A stretch of 64,000 nt of DNA from Corynebacterium poyangense (GCF_014522205.1 NZ_CP046884.1:310001-374000); one strand, 5' to 3'; shown: positions 43,249-53,023, counted from the stretch's first letter. The notes: generated by a model not told the origin, from the letters alone. Translations and numbers: made by a program.

Positions 43249-46200
43249 GTGGAGCATCGTCAATTGGCTGCTAGCTGGCGATTTGGGCTAATTCTCAGTG
43301 TCGTGTTGGCATACTTAGCTGCAGTCACCCTACTTGTTCTGCCGGTGCAGGCACAGGAAAACCCTCGATACTTCAAGCCTGGAGAGATAAAAGCGAACGT
43401 CGTGGGGGATGGGGCAAACTATCGCCAGCTTAAGCTTCAGCTACGGGGTGAGATGGGCAGTCTCCTCACTGTAGGAAAGGAAGTAATAGACCGAGAAGAA
43501 TCAGGGAAAATTCTCCAGATCCTTGCTGATCAAACTAAAATCGGAAATTCACATGAAGACGCGGAAAATATTCGCGTAGAGTTCAAAAATAATCCCAGTG
43601 GTGGCCAAATAGTCATTGACGGGAGAAATAAGTCATATCCAGCAGGAGAAACGCTCTCCATAGTTTTTGAAGTGGAGCCTTCAGCCTCTCTAGGGCGCTA
43701 TTCGTTCAGTACAGATCTTGACCAAGATCAAGCAACTATTGATCCTGGAAATGAGGAAAATTCAGTTGAGAAAAGCAGTGAGCAAAGAACGAGTGAGTCT
43801 ACGAAGCTGACCCCACTGGAACAACCAGTAAGCAGTAGTGCTACCCCAACAGCTCAATCATCGGAAGTTAGTACTACTAAAGATGAAAAAGAAAAACCTG
43901 AATCTATAGCCACTAAGGAAAAGGACCCTGGTAACCGAGGGATAAATAAAGATCAACCCAAGGATAACGTCTCGCCTTCCGTTCGAGAGCTAAACGAAGA
44001 ACGGGCTAAGATGAGTTTTCGCGCTGCGCCTGATTCCAAACAATACGGTGACTTCAGAGCAAGAATAATTTCATGGTCGGAGGGAAATTATAAGCCACTC
44101 GTACAGGATGAGTGGGATCGAACCCTAAGATTTGTCGTTGAAGACCGTGGAACGCTTAGAACTATTAAATTTACTGGGAAAAATAACTTTAGCCAAAGTA
44201 AAGTTTATTATTCTGTCACAATCAATGGAAAGCTTGTCGATTTTAACATCAAGGACATCAGTCTTTTGGGTGATAGAACACATCCGACTATTGCCTTGAC
44301 CTACCCAATAAACATAGTTCCGGGTGACGAAATTACGGTTAAATACCGTCAAGATGGAGAAAACGGATGGGCAAGTAACTCGCTAGAGCTGAAAGGTCTA
44401 CGTAATCCGATTAATGACGCATTAGATCCTCTTCCGCCGTTGTCCTGCGAACAAGGGCAACGCGTATGGATAGCACAATCGGCAGGCCAAGCCGAAAGAA
44501 ATAGCGTCATTCTTTCACAGGCACGGTTTGATATCAACAATTTTCGGGAGATTTCGTCCACTGCTGGTCCGGACGGTTTCGGTTGGGTGTACAACGCTCT
44601 GGGTTATAACCCTAGGGATCGCTGGTTATATGCGGTGAGCCAAGATGTACGGGACCAAAGTGGTCAATTGGTGGAAGACTTCCCACCGGGACATTTGTTG
44701 CAAATTCACCCAGAGACGGGGAAAGTTCATGACCGCGGAGAAATTACTGGTTTTAAGACAAATGGTGATCGAGAAAAAATAAGTACCGGATTCTTCGGAA
44801 ATAACGGGACTTATTATATTGCCAACGGATCCCAAAGCGGTACCGCAACACTATATTCAGTGAATTTTAATACCCTAATGGCCACGCCTCTTGGCTCCAG
44901 TGATCAACAGATAAAAGCTAATGATCACGCACCATTAAGTACAGATGCTACCTATGCATGGGGGATCCGATCATCGTCGCCCACTAGTACCACACCAATG
45001 TATATGGAACGGGTTAATCTGTTAAATGGTAAGGTAGATTTATTTGATATCACCAATTTAAGACTGCCAAGAACCGTTTGGGGCTCCGCTTGGCGTAACT
45101 CTAACGGGACCATAAGTTTTAGCGGGAATAATGGTGAGGGCGTGTATCAGTTTGAAATTACTAATCCTTATTCTCAACGCCCCGAATTCAAAATAAAAAC
45201 CGTATCCAAGATACCAGTTTCATATAACAATGATGGGGCAAGTAATGGTGCGGAACCATATGCGGCGGATCTTAGCGTTCAAAAGAAATTCACTGGATTC
45301 GGTGATGACGGACGTGCACGCTGGAAAATCACCCTGAAAAATGATGGTCCCTGTGGTAGTTCGGGTTCAACAGTTACAGACACATTTCCTGCTCGATATA
45401 GTGGTATGAAAGTGGAGGGCCAGGGTGGTGCTTCATCAGTAACGCTCGACGAAAAAAATCATCAAATTAAAATTAATTTTAACGAGCTAGAGCCTGGAGT
45501 CTCTAGAGATATAATTGTTTCAGCGAATGTTGGCGATAAAAATCAATGCATTGATAACGGCGTTAAGGTAGTGGGTGTTGAAGATGATCCCAACTCCAAC
45601 AATAACACTGCTTCGGTATCCGGATGCACAGTGAACGTTATAAAAACTGTCCAGGAAACTACGGAGAAGTGGTCTACAACAGAAAACAGACGGTTATACA
45701 CGGCGCATTACACTGTCGAAGTAAAGAATAACGATCCTAAAAACTCCCAGAAATTCGGTCCAATGACTGATAAGCTGGGGTATCCAGCCGGCGTGAAGCC
45801 TACGTCGGTGAGGGCAACGGATGAAAATGGTGTAACTAAAAACCTCAAGCTAGATTCGAATAGCTTCGTTATCGCCGAACAAGATACTATTATCGGCCCA
45901 GGAAAAATTAGCCGGTTTAGTATTGAGGTTGACTATGTTTTCGATGCCTCTGAGTTTAAACCAGAGACTAAGGATTGTAACGGAACTCAAGGATTTGGTC
46001 TATATAATAAAGTTAGCTTGCCTTCAGGCCAAGAGGTAGAGTTTAGTGATAATTCCGCATGTACGCCCGTATTACTTCCACAGAATCCGCAGGTAATTAT
46101 CCGTAAAGCTGACGCTAATAATGGTAACCGCCTCCTGACTGGTTCTGAATTTACCCTCCACCAGTTGACTAGATCAGGAGATGATGCGAGAGATCCTTGG

Positions 46201-46554
46201 TATTTTTCGGGCGAGAATCTTAGTGAATTTATTCTGAATGATGTTCCTTATGGGGATTATATGCTGGTCGAGGAAAAAGCACCGCATAACTATTTCCTGT
46301 TATCTGAACCTTATAGGTTTGCTTTGGTTCCTGGTGAAAACGGTGCGGTAGTTATTCCAAAAGATTCGAATAGTTCGGGATTGATCGCCTCAGAATCAGA
46401 TTCACAACGCAATGCGGTCATCATAACGGTGGCGGACTTGACAGTTGCTGAGCTTCCCTTGACAGGTGGTCGTGGATATCTATACTTCCTGACCTTTGGT
46501 TCCCTGATTGTTGTGTGTGGTATCGGAATGGCACGTAACAGAATCCGTGAATGA
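43249..46554 (+). CDS. LPLTG-anchored pilus tip-like protein with DUF11-like and SpaA-like domains
   Basis: A surface protein of 1,101 residues. The signal peptide ends near LPVQA (about residue 35). A Ser/Thr/Glu/Lys-rich linker spans about 175-260, followed by a beta domain, a region resembling the DUF6923 beta-propeller (LSCEQGQRVWIAQSAGQ to about residue 660), two DUF11-like beta domains (DLSVQKKFTGFGDDGRARW; YTAHYTVEVKNND) and a SpaA/CNA-B-like domain with E-box GDYMLVEEKAPHNY. It ends in LPLTG (1069-1073), a hydrophobic helix and RNRIRE. No vWA/MIDAS motif is seen, unlike SpaC or SpaF tips. GTG start 43249. As the first gene of a four-gene pilus operon with no pilin motif, it is the probable tip adhesin. 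Confidence 0.88.
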   Translation: MEHRQLAASWRFGLILSVVLAYLAAVTLLVLPVQAQENPRYFKPGEIKANVVGDGANYRQLKLQLRGEMGSLLTVGKEVIDREESGKILQILADQTKIGNSHEDAENIRVEFKNNPSGGQIVIDGRNKSYPAGETLSIVFEVEPSASLGRYSFSTDLDQDQATIDPGNEENSVEKSSEQRTSESTKLTPLEQPVSSSATPTAQSSEVSTTKDEKEKPESIATKEKDPGNRGINKDQPKDNVSPSVRELNEERAKMSFRAAPDSKQYGDFRARIISWSEGNYKPLVQDEWDRTLRFVVEDRGTLRTIKFTGKNNFSQSKVYYSVTINGKLVDFNIKDISLLGDRTHPTIALTYPINIVPGDEITVKYRQDGENGWASNSLELKGLRNPINDALDPLPPLSCEQGQRVWIAQSAGQAERNSVILSQARFDINNFREISSTAGPDGFGWVYNALGYNPRDRWLYAVSQDVRDQSGQLVEDFPPGHLLQIHPETGKVHDRGEITGFKTNGDREKISTGFFGNNGTYYIANGSQSGTATLYSVNFNTLMATPLGSSDQQIKANDHAPLSTDATYAWGIRSSSPTSTTPMYMERVNLLNGKVDLFDITNLRLPRTVWGSAWRNSNGTISFSGNNGEGVYQFEITNPYSQRPEFKIKTVSKIPVSYNNDGASNGAEPYAADLSVQKKFTGFGDDGRARWKITLKNDGPCGSSGSTVTDTFPARYSGMKVEGQGGASSVTLDEKNHQIKINFNELEPGVSRDIIVSANVGDKNQCIDNGVKVVGVEDDPNSNNNTASVSGCTVNVIKTVQETTEKWSTTENRRLYTAHYTVEVKNNDPKNSQKFGPMTDKLGYPAGVKPTSVRATDENGVTKNLKLDSNSFVIAEQDTIIGPGKISRFSIEVDYVFDASEFKPETKDCNGTQGFGLYNKVSLPSGQEVEFSDNSACTPVLLPQNPQVIIRKADANNGNRLLTGSEFTLHQLTRSGDDARDPWYFSGENLSEFILNDVPYGDYMLVEEKAPHNYFLLSEPYRFALVPGENGAVVIPKDSNSSGLIASESDSQRNAVIITVADLTVAELPLTGGRGYLYFLTFGSLIVVCGIGMARNRIRE

Positions 46555-46674
46555 AATGTGATTTGGTGAAGATCAATGAATCAGCAAAGAGATTTTAACT
46601 ATGAGGACCTCAACCTATTTAGATTGACATTTAAAAATGCAGGCAAGGAAGAACTATCTAATAAAGGATGAAAA

Positions 46675-48198
46675 ATGTTTAACAATGGAAAAGTTGCCTC
46701 CTTAAAGGCAATAACAATGGCACTCATCTCGCTATTAACCTGCTGCATTTTGCAGCTTCAGTCCGCCCATGCCATAAGTGGGGATCCCTATTATGATCCG
46801 GCTAATATAGATCCAAACAGTAGCCGAAGTTTGACGATTCATAAATTCTTAAGAGATGCTCCAGCGTCTAGCTCCAATAGTGGAGGTGAACCCGTAGCAA
46901 ATCCAGGCGATCTTGGAAAACCTCTGCAAAATGTCAAGTTCCAGATTAAGCAAGTTGACGCAGATCTGTTAACGAATGATGGTTTCGCAAAAGCGCGAGA
47001 ACTTGCTAAGACTAGGCCTTCACAGAATTCGACTATCCCTTATAAAGGTTTTGACAAGCAGGTGACGACTGGCGCGGATGGAACGGTCAAGGTTTCAGAT
47101 GCTGATGGTATTCCCGTCGGTCTGTTTGTAGTTAGCGAGCTTGCAAGTCCTGATGCGGCAACCACTGATGGCAAGAAAGTGACAATTAATCCGGCTGAAC
47201 CATTCTTCGTTTTCATACCTATGACGAATAGTGCCGGTAATGGTTGGAACTATGATATTCATGTATATCCGAAAAACTCTTCATCAAGCATTGAGAAAAC
47301 AGTAAGTGATGCTGCAAAGAATGTTGGTGATAAAATTACCTACGATATTAACTCCGACATTCCCGTTGTTGAAAAGAACGGCACTCTTAATAAATACGCG
47401 GTTTATGATAATCTCGATGCCCGATTAATAGATCCCGTGGTGGAAGTTTCTATCCTCAATGGACAAAAATTTTCGGAGGGAACTGATTATACTCTGACCA
47501 AAAATAATAACAAGTTAATTGTGGAGTTTAATCAGACCGGTTTGAAAAAGTTGGCTGAGATTAAAACGAATGATAATAAAGCTAAGGTATTGGTCAAGAT
47601 CACAGCAACTATCGGTAGTGTTGGAGAAACAGATGGGATAATTAGGAACCAGGCTTCACTCATTCCAAACAATGGAGTGGTCGAAGGGCAGATCCCATCC
47701 AACGAGGTTGAAAGCAAATTCGGAAAAGTAAAGGTCAATAAAACCTTTGATGGTGAAAAGAAGGGTGATCTGAAGGCATCCTTTGAAGTATATCGTTGTT
47801 CAGAGGATCGTCAACTTTATGACGGACCATTGGTTATTAATGGTGTGAGTAGGTTCGATACCGTAGATGGGGCTGTCACTATTGATGGGCTTCAGTATAA
47901 TGATTTTGTCAATGGTGTGCCGGTGGAGTTGAACTGGTCTTCCTACTACTGTTTAGTTGAAAAGCAAACTGCGAAAGGCTACGAACTTTTGCCTGAGCCG
48001 CATAGGTTCCAAATTACCGAAGCTACACTGAAGAATTCCACCTATGAGGTGACTCTCGATAATAAGAAAGAATCAGGTACTACACTGCCATTAACTGGTG
48101 GTAAAGGTGTAGGCCTACTTCTAGGGTTAGGAATCTTACTTCTTGGATTCGGTACATTTTTGGCCCTACGTAATTCAAGAAATAGGAATGAGCGCTAA
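46675..48198 (+). CDS. Sortase-assembled major pilin (SpaA/SpaD type)
   Basis: A 507-residue pilin polymerised through isopeptide bonds. The signal peptide ends near SAHA. The pilin motif is GWNYDIHVYPKN, with the acceptor Lys at residue 200. Two to three CNA-B-like domains follow, with E-box YYCLVEKQTAKGYELL near the end. The sorting signal is LPLTG (471-475), then a hydrophobic segment and RNSRNRNER. AAAGGATG is the ribosome site. A hairpin follows the gene (48205-48237), which would give more pilin than sortase mRNA. Confidence 0.94.
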   Translation: MFNNGKVASLKAITMALISLLTCCILQLQSAHAISGDPYYDPANIDPNSSRSLTIHKFLRDAPASSSNSGGEPVANPGDLGKPLQNVKFQIKQVDADLLTNDGFAKARELAKTRPSQNSTIPYKGFDKQVTTGADGTVKVSDADGIPVGLFVVSELASPDAATTDGKKVTINPAEPFFVFIPMTNSAGNGWNYDIHVYPKNSSSSIEKTVSDAAKNVGDKITYDINSDIPVVEKNGTLNKYAVYDNLDARLIDPVVEVSILNGQKFSEGTDYTLTKNNNKLIVEFNQTGLKKLAEIKTNDNKAKVLVKITATIGSVGETDGIIRNQASLIPNNGVVEGQIPSNEVESKFGKVKVNKTFDGEKKGDLKASFEVYRCSEDRQLYDGPLVINGVSRFDTVDGAVTIDGLQYNDFVNGVPVELNWSSYYCLVEKQTAKGYELLPEPHRFQITEATLKNSTYEVTLDNKKESGTTLPLTGGKGVGLLLGLGILLLGFGTFLALRNSRNRNER

Positions 48199-48204
48199 TC
48201 ATTG

Positions 48205-48237
48205 TTAATACCCTTGCTGCATGCGCAGGGGTGTTAA
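48205..48237 (+). terminator. Partial terminator/attenuator between pilin and sortase genes
   Basis: Arms TTAATACCCTTGC (48205-48217) and GCAGGGGTGTTAA (48225-48237) pair at 11 of 13 positions plus G-U pairs, followed by TTATATT. It lies between the major pilin and the first sortase, where attenuation would keep pilin in excess of enzyme. Confidence 0.6.
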
Positions 48238-48262
48238 TTATATTGTGGGGAGTTTGTGAACT

Positions 48263-49195
48263 GTGGATTTTTTGAGTAAGAACAGGTCAATGCATTCCGC
48301 TAAATCTAAAAAGATTTCGGTGAAAAATAAGAAAAACTCTTTAATTCCGGCTCTGATTGTTGTTTTATCTGGACTGCTGCTCGTTATTTATCCAGTTGTT
48401 GCAACTCTTCACAATAATTATAGACAAGCTGAGGCTGCTAAGAATTATTCCGATGTTGTCCAGCAAATGGATGACTCAACAAGGTTAGCTAAACTTCGTG
48501 AGGCATCCGAGTATAATCGGTTATTTCCTCAAGGTCCCTTACTTGATCCCTGGTTAGCGCGCGTTACCCCGGATAATGAAAATTATCAGCTATATCTACA
48601 AAAATTAGATTCCCCGGAGGCGATGGCGAGGTTAAAAATCCCCAAGATCAAACTGGATCTTCCTATCTATCACGGTAGTGATGAAAAGGTATTGTCAAAG
48701 GGGATCGGTCATCTGTATGGTAGTTCGCTTCCTGTGGGTGGGGAACATTCTCATGCTGTGTTAACCGGGCATACCGGTCTTTCTAACGCCACCCTATTTG
48801 ATGACTTGACTGAGATTCATGAAGGGGACTCCTTCTACATTGAAGTACTCGGAGAGCGCTTGAAATATGAAGTGCATCAAATTGATGTAGTTCTCCCGAA
48901 CGAGACTGAAGGGCTAGCGCCAGTAGCTGGGGAAGACCTGGTCACATTGATTACGTGTACTCCTTATGGTCAAAATACTCATCGCTTGTTAGTCACTGGG
49001 CATCGGGTGCCTCTCGATGATACTGAAGCCGATGAAGTCTTCAACCAACGTTCTGGTTTATGGACTTGGTGGATGACGGTGGTTACTGTGATGATTGTTG
49101 GATTTGTGATCGTTATGGCTTGGTGGTTGTGGAGATACACTAAACAACAGAGACGTATTTCAGATGTCTCGCCGGATAGTTCCAGTGGAAGTTAA
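48263..49195 (+). CDS. Class C pilin sortase
   Basis: Pilus-polymerising transpeptidase of 310 residues. It has an N-terminal membrane helix (about 30-50), a lid motif DPW (in LLDPWLARV) characteristic of class C sortases, catalytic His in LTGHTGLSN, catalytic Cys in TLITCTPYG, Arg in THRLLVTGHR, and a C-terminal membrane helix (WMTVVTVMIVGFVIVMAWWL). It starts with GTG; an ATG nine codons later is possible. It probably links major pilin subunits, or the tip to the shaft. Confidence 0.95.
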   Translation: MDFLSKNRSMHSAKSKKISVKNKKNSLIPALIVVLSGLLLVIYPVVATLHNNYRQAEAAKNYSDVVQQMDDSTRLAKLREASEYNRLFPQGPLLDPWLARVTPDNENYQLYLQKLDSPEAMARLKIPKIKLDLPIYHGSDEKVLSKGIGHLYGSSLPVGGEHSHAVLTGHTGLSNATLFDDLTEIHEGDSFYIEVLGERLKYEVHQIDVVLPNETEGLAPVAGEDLVTLITCTPYGQNTHRLLVTGHRVPLDDTEADEVFNQRSGLWTWWMTVVTVMIVGFVIVMAWWLWRYTKQQRRISDVSPDSSSGS

Positions 49196-49207
49196 TCGCC
49201 ATACCTT

Positions 49208-50116
49208 ATGAAAGGAACTTTTTCAAAAAGGCTACTTATCCCAGCTTTATTACTAATTGCCGGTATCTCAGTTATTTTATATCCGGTGGTAAAAAATATT
49301 TGTGGAGATTATCGGCTTGCGGCTTTGTCCTACAAATTTTATCGGGAATTTAGCTACTCATCTCTGGAAAAGGACAGTTTATTTAATGAAGCCTTAAAGG
49401 ATAACCGGGAAGAGGATTTTGAAATAGCAAATGATCCTTGGCAGGGTTCAGGGCGCGAAACTGTTAATCACTCCACCTCGATAGAAAAATATGTAAACTC
49501 GCAGCAGGGGCTTTTATCGGTAGTCAACGTACCAGCTTTAGGGATAGCTCTTCCCGTTTATGAAGGGACCGGTGAGACGGTCTTAGCTCGAGGGGCAGGG
49601 CATTTGGTGGGAACAGCTTTACCTGTTGGCGGAGTTGGAACTCGAAGTGTTATTGCTGCGCACACAGCTTATTCTGGCGCCAGTATGTTCGATAACCTGA
49701 TTAACGCCGAAAATGGAATGATAATTATCATCCATACTTTAGGGCATGACCTGTATTACAAAATTGATAGTATTGAAGTGATTGATCCAAATGATGTGGA
49801 TAAGATTCGTCCAGTATCAGGCCAAGATATAGTGACGTTGTTGACATGCACACCTTTTGGTAAAAATACGCATCGACTTTTGGTATCGGGTTCGAGGTTC
49901 TTCCCGTCTGGTAATTCCTCAGAAATTAATCCCTACAATAATTCGGAAACAGCATTTATCCCCGGATATAGATTGATGATTCAAAGTTGGATGTGGATTC
50001 CGCTTGCCCTATCTGGGTTAACGATTCTGATCTTAGTAGTAGTCGGCATGAAGTCTATTTTAGGTTCATCCGCTAAACGGCGCATTGTGAATGCGGGAGA
50101 GTCCTGCGGGCTCTAG
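49208..50116 (+). CDS. Second class C pilin sortase
   Basis: A 302-residue paralogue of the preceding sortase, 12 bases downstream. It has an N-terminal membrane helix (LLIPALLLIAGISVILYPVV), lid DPW (ANDPWQGSG), His in AAHTAYSG, Cys in TLLTCTPFG, Arg in NTHRLLVSGSR and a C-terminal membrane helix. Two class C sortases per pilus locus, with a division of labour between subunits, are known for the SpaD and SpaH clusters of C. diphtheriae. A 9-base inverted repeat straddles its stop codon (50086-50124), which may help end the operon. Confidence 0.95.
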   Translation: MKGTFSKRLLIPALLLIAGISVILYPVVKNICGDYRLAALSYKFYREFSYSSLEKDSLFNEALKDNREEDFEIANDPWQGSGRETVNHSTSIEKYVNSQQGLLSVVNVPALGIALPVYEGTGETVLARGAGHLVGTALPVGGVGTRSVIAAHTAYSGASMFDNLINAENGMIIIIHTLGHDLYYKIDSIEVIDPNDVDKIRPVSGQDIVTLLTCTPFGKNTHRLLVSGSRFFPSGNSSEINPYNNSETAFIPGYRLMIQSWMWIPLALSGLTILILVVVGMKSILGSSAKRRIVNAGESCGL

Positions 50117-50259
50117 CATTCACAGAGAGTGTCCCGTCGCAAGTATGGCACGCCCCACATTCGGGGGAGTTTCCCGCTGCGCGCCACACTAGTTGTCTGA
50201 TGTCTGACTAGGCTGGGGAGAGTTCCTACTTCTTCCTGTATCTCGAGGAGATCCATCAC

Positions 50260-51771
50260 ATGGCACCCCAAGGTTTTGGCACTTTCAACTGGATCGTTGT
50301 CATCGTGTATCTGCTCGCCATGCTCGGTGTGGGGCTGTGGTTCGCCCAACGAGCCGGTCGCAGCCAAGATGATTACTTCAAAGCCGGTGGCAGAATCCCG
50401 GCGTGGGCAGCAGGTTTTTCGATCTACGCCACCACGCTCTCCGCCATAACATTCATGTCTACCCCGGAAAAAGCCTTCCTCACTGACTGGGCCTACGCCG
50501 CAGGTAACCTGGCGATTTTTGCCATCGTCCCGATCCTCATCGGCTACTACGTTCCGTTTTTCAGAAAGCTCGACGTCACCACGGCCTATGAATATCTTGA
50601 GGAACGCTTTGGCCCCTCCTTGAGAATAATTGGCTCCTTGCTTTTCGTGTTCTACCACCTCGGGCGTATAGCCATTGTTATTTATCTCCCTACTCTGGCT
50701 TTGACATCGGTTACTGACATCAACCCCATGCTGGTCGCCGCAGCTGTGGGTATTCTATGTGTTATCTACACCTTCCTCGGCGGAATGGAAGGGGTGATTT
50801 GGTCCGATGTTATTCAAGGGATCATTTTGTTGGGAGGGGCAGCAACGATTGTTGTGTGGGCCATGGCAATAACTCCCGATGGTTTCTCCACCGCTATTTC
50901 CCATGCAGCAGCAGAAGGAAAATTCTTCTCCGCCCAGAATCTTTCGATGAGTAACCTTGCTGCCGCAATGCCGATTATCTTCATCGGAAGTGCCTTAAAT
51001 TCGCTCCACCAATACACTGCAAGCCAAGATGTAGTGCAGCGTTACCAGACCACCCCCTCGGTCGAAGCAACCAAGCGTTCACTCATCGTGAACGGCATTT
51101 TAGCTCTCATTACTATCCCGTTGTTCTATGGAATGGGAACGGCACTCTATAACTACTACAACGCTCACGGTGGTTTGCCGGAAGGTGTGAACACCTCCGC
51201 TGTGGTTCCGTACTTCATCGTCACCACGCTCCCAGCGGGTATGGCTGGTTTATTAGTGGGCGCCATCTTCGCTGCAGCTCAATCCACTATTTCCTCTAGC
51301 CTCAACTCTATTTCAGCTTGTGTGGTGGTGGACCTCCGCAACCGCTTTATGCCCCATCGCGGAGAAGCGTCGGTAATGTTCTCCCGAGTAGTTATCATCG
51401 TCGCCGGAGCGTTCTCAGTGGCTGCAGCCTTATATCTAGTCGCCACGGATAAATCCGATCTTTGGGATCTCTTCCTGGCAATGACCGGACTATTTGGTGT
51501 TCCTCTTGCCGGTGTCTTCGCCCTCGGTATTTTCACCACTCGCGCTACCACTCCAGGCGTAACTGCGGGGCTAATCCTCGGGGCTTTTGCCGCCTGGGAA
51601 GCTGGACAACTTAAAGCAGGACCCTTCCTAGTCTCTATAGCCGCATTCGTGGTGGCCATAGTTGGAGGATATCTGTGTTCGCTCCTGCTGCGCGGACATC
51701 ATGATCCTGAGCGAGTCATTCCGCTCACCATCCGGGGACGTGACGCGGCATATGAGCGACGCCGCAGCTAG
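50260..51771 (+). CDS. Sodium:solute symporter (SSS family)
   Basis: Secondary transporter of 503 residues with about 13 membrane segments. SSS signatures include the N-terminal YLLAMLGVGLWFAQRAGRSQ, DYFKAGGRIPAWAAGFSIYA (sodium site region) and the unwound helix TYTFLGGMEGVIWSD-like segment (YTFLGGMEGVIWSDVIQG). The Na2-site serines in FAAAQSTISSSLNSIS are present. The subgroup resembles sugar or sialic acid SSS carriers, but the substrate is uncertain. The base composition returns to that of core genes here. A ribosome site GAGGAG precedes the ATG. Confidence 0.9.
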   Translation: MAPQGFGTFNWIVVIVYLLAMLGVGLWFAQRAGRSQDDYFKAGGRIPAWAAGFSIYATTLSAITFMSTPEKAFLTDWAYAAGNLAIFAIVPILIGYYVPFFRKLDVTTAYEYLEERFGPSLRIIGSLLFVFYHLGRIAIVIYLPTLALTSVTDINPMLVAAAVGILCVIYTFLGGMEGVIWSDVIQGIILLGGAATIVVWAMAITPDGFSTAISHAAAEGKFFSAQNLSMSNLAAAMPIIFIGSALNSLHQYTASQDVVQRYQTTPSVEATKRSLIVNGILALITIPLFYGMGTALYNYYNAHGGLPEGVNTSAVVPYFIVTTLPAGMAGLLVGAIFAAAQSTISSSLNSISACVVVDLRNRFMPHRGEASVMFSRVVIIVAGAFSVAAALYLVATDKSDLWDLFLAMTGLFGVPLAGVFALGIFTTRATTPGVTAGLILGAFAAWEAGQLKAGPFLVSIAAFVVAIVGGYLCSLLLRGHHDPERVIPLTIRGRDAAYERRRS

Positions 51772-51845
51772 CGTACAAGCAATCGACTTGTGCTGCCGAT
51801 GACCCTAGGTAGCACGGGGCTATCGTCCCGTTTAGGCTGTCAGCT

Positions 51846-52406
51846 ATGAGTTCTTCGCGGCAATCACCGCTATGTGTTGTGGCCACCGAGGTCGAAGCCT
51901 CTCACCTTGACCCAGAGCTACCTACTCTCATCACCGGTATCGGACGCCTCAACGCCGCCACCGCCTTAACGGATTACCTCGCTCACCATAGCGCTCCCAG
52001 TCACATCATTAATGTCGGCACCGCCGGAGCGCTATCGAAGGCTGCAACCCCAGGAATAGTTCACCCCATTGGCACCGTATATCTTCATGATTTTTCGCAC
52101 GAAGCCATAGAAGCTATTTGCGGTGATTCTCCCTACCCTCCACTACACCTCAATTCCACGGGTCTGCGTCTCGCCACCGGTGATCAATTTATCGACACTG
52201 CCTCGGCTCGCCAGGCGTTGGCTAAACATGCTGAGCTAGTTGACATGGAAGGTTATGCCATCGCCTGGGTAGCACAGCGTTATTCCATCCCGGTGCACCT
52301 ACTCAAAATTGTGTCCGATGACGCTAACTCAGATTCGCGACGGCTATGGCATGACGCGGCACGCCAATGTTCACGTCTTCTCGGGGAGTGGGTACGTAGC
52401 CAGTGA
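51846..52406 (+). CDS. Nucleosidase of the phosphorylase superfamily (MTA/SAH nucleosidase-like)
   Basis: A 186-residue purine/uridine phosphorylase-fold protein. LITGIGRLNAATALTDY and IINVGTAGALS form the nucleoside site, VDMEGYAIAWVA carries the conserved Glu that binds ribose hydroxyls, and VSDDANSDSR carries the catalytic Asp. It is shorter than E. coli MtnN (232) and lacks part of the central region. It probably splits 5'-methylthioadenosine, S-adenosylhomocysteine or another purine nucleoside. It overlaps the Tag-like gene by 4 bases. Confidence 0.85.
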   Translation: MSSSRQSPLCVVATEVEASHLDPELPTLITGIGRLNAATALTDYLAHHSAPSHIINVGTAGALSKAATPGIVHPIGTVYLHDFSHEAIEAICGDSPYPPLHLNSTGLRLATGDQFIDTASARQALAKHAELVDMEGYAIAWVAQRYSIPVHLLKIVSDDANSDSRRLWHDAARQCSRLLGEWVRSQ

Positions 52407-53023
52407 CGCACCAGGCAGACGGGGTACGCAAGGGTAAAGATGGTAGACCGAGGTCTCCCTGGGCGCTCAATGATCCGCTCCTGACCGTCTACTACGACAC
52501 GGAATGGGGAATGCCTATCCGCGATGAACGTGGTCTTTTTGAGCGCCTAAGCTTAGAGGTCTTCCAATCGGGTCTCTCCTGGTTGACGATCCTTCGGAAA
52601 CGTCCGAACTTCCGCACGGCTTTCGCAGATTTTGACCCTGACTGTGTTGCGCGTTTTAAGGCTACCGATCTTGACCGGTTAATGGCTGATCCGGGAATTA
52701 TTCGACACCGAGCAAAGATTACCGCCACAATTAATAATGCTCAGGCGACAATTCGGCTCCGGGCAAGCGGAGGGTTAGTAGACTTGATATGGTCCTATCA
52801 GCCTTCTACGACGCCTTATCCGCACACCATGGCGGAAGTGCCCACCTGTTCCGTGGAGTCGGCGGCTTTGGCAGCGAGGCTTCGCCAAGAGGGGTTTCGT
52901 TTCGTGGGGCCCACCACCATGTTCGCTCTCATGGAAGCAATTGGCATGGTGGACACTCATCTGGTGGGATCCTATCGGCGGGGAAGTTCAGGATTATGGG
53001 GAACGTCCTCCCCATACAGTTGA
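52403..53023 (+). CDS. tag: DNA-3-methyladenine glycosylase I family protein (Tag-like, zinc ligands mostly missing)
   Basis: A 206-residue HhH glycosylase of the Tag family, removing 3-methyladenine from DNA. VYYDTEWGMPIRDERGLFER and QSGLSWLTILRKRPNFR match the family core, with the substrate-contacting Glu in TEWG. In E. coli Tag, zinc is held by Cys4, His17, His175 and Cys179; here the equivalents read SPW (Ser), YYD (Tyr), THLVGS (His kept) and Ser. Three of four ligands are thus replaced. The fold may be stable without zinc, or activity may be reduced. It starts inside the end of the nucleosidase gene. Confidence 0.85.
   Translation: MTHQADGVRKGKDGRPRSPWALNDPLLTVYYDTEWGMPIRDERGLFERLSLEVFQSGLSWLTILRKRPNFRTAFADFDPDCVARFKATDLDRLMADPGIIRHRAKITATINNAQATIRLRASGGLVDLIWSYQPSTTPYPHTMAEVPTCSVESAALAARLRQEGFRFVGPTTMFALMEAIGMVDTHLVGSYRRGSSGLWGTSSPYS

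Noticed and set aside
43249..46554. A vWA-containing SpaC/SpaF-type tip pilin
   Set aside because: No D-x-S-x-S MIDAS motif could be found in the protein.
50113..50658. A 181-residue ORF on the minus strand at the start of the sodium:solute symporter
   Set aside because: It lies opposite the real symporter gene, has no recognisable domain and a composition expected of an antisense shadow.
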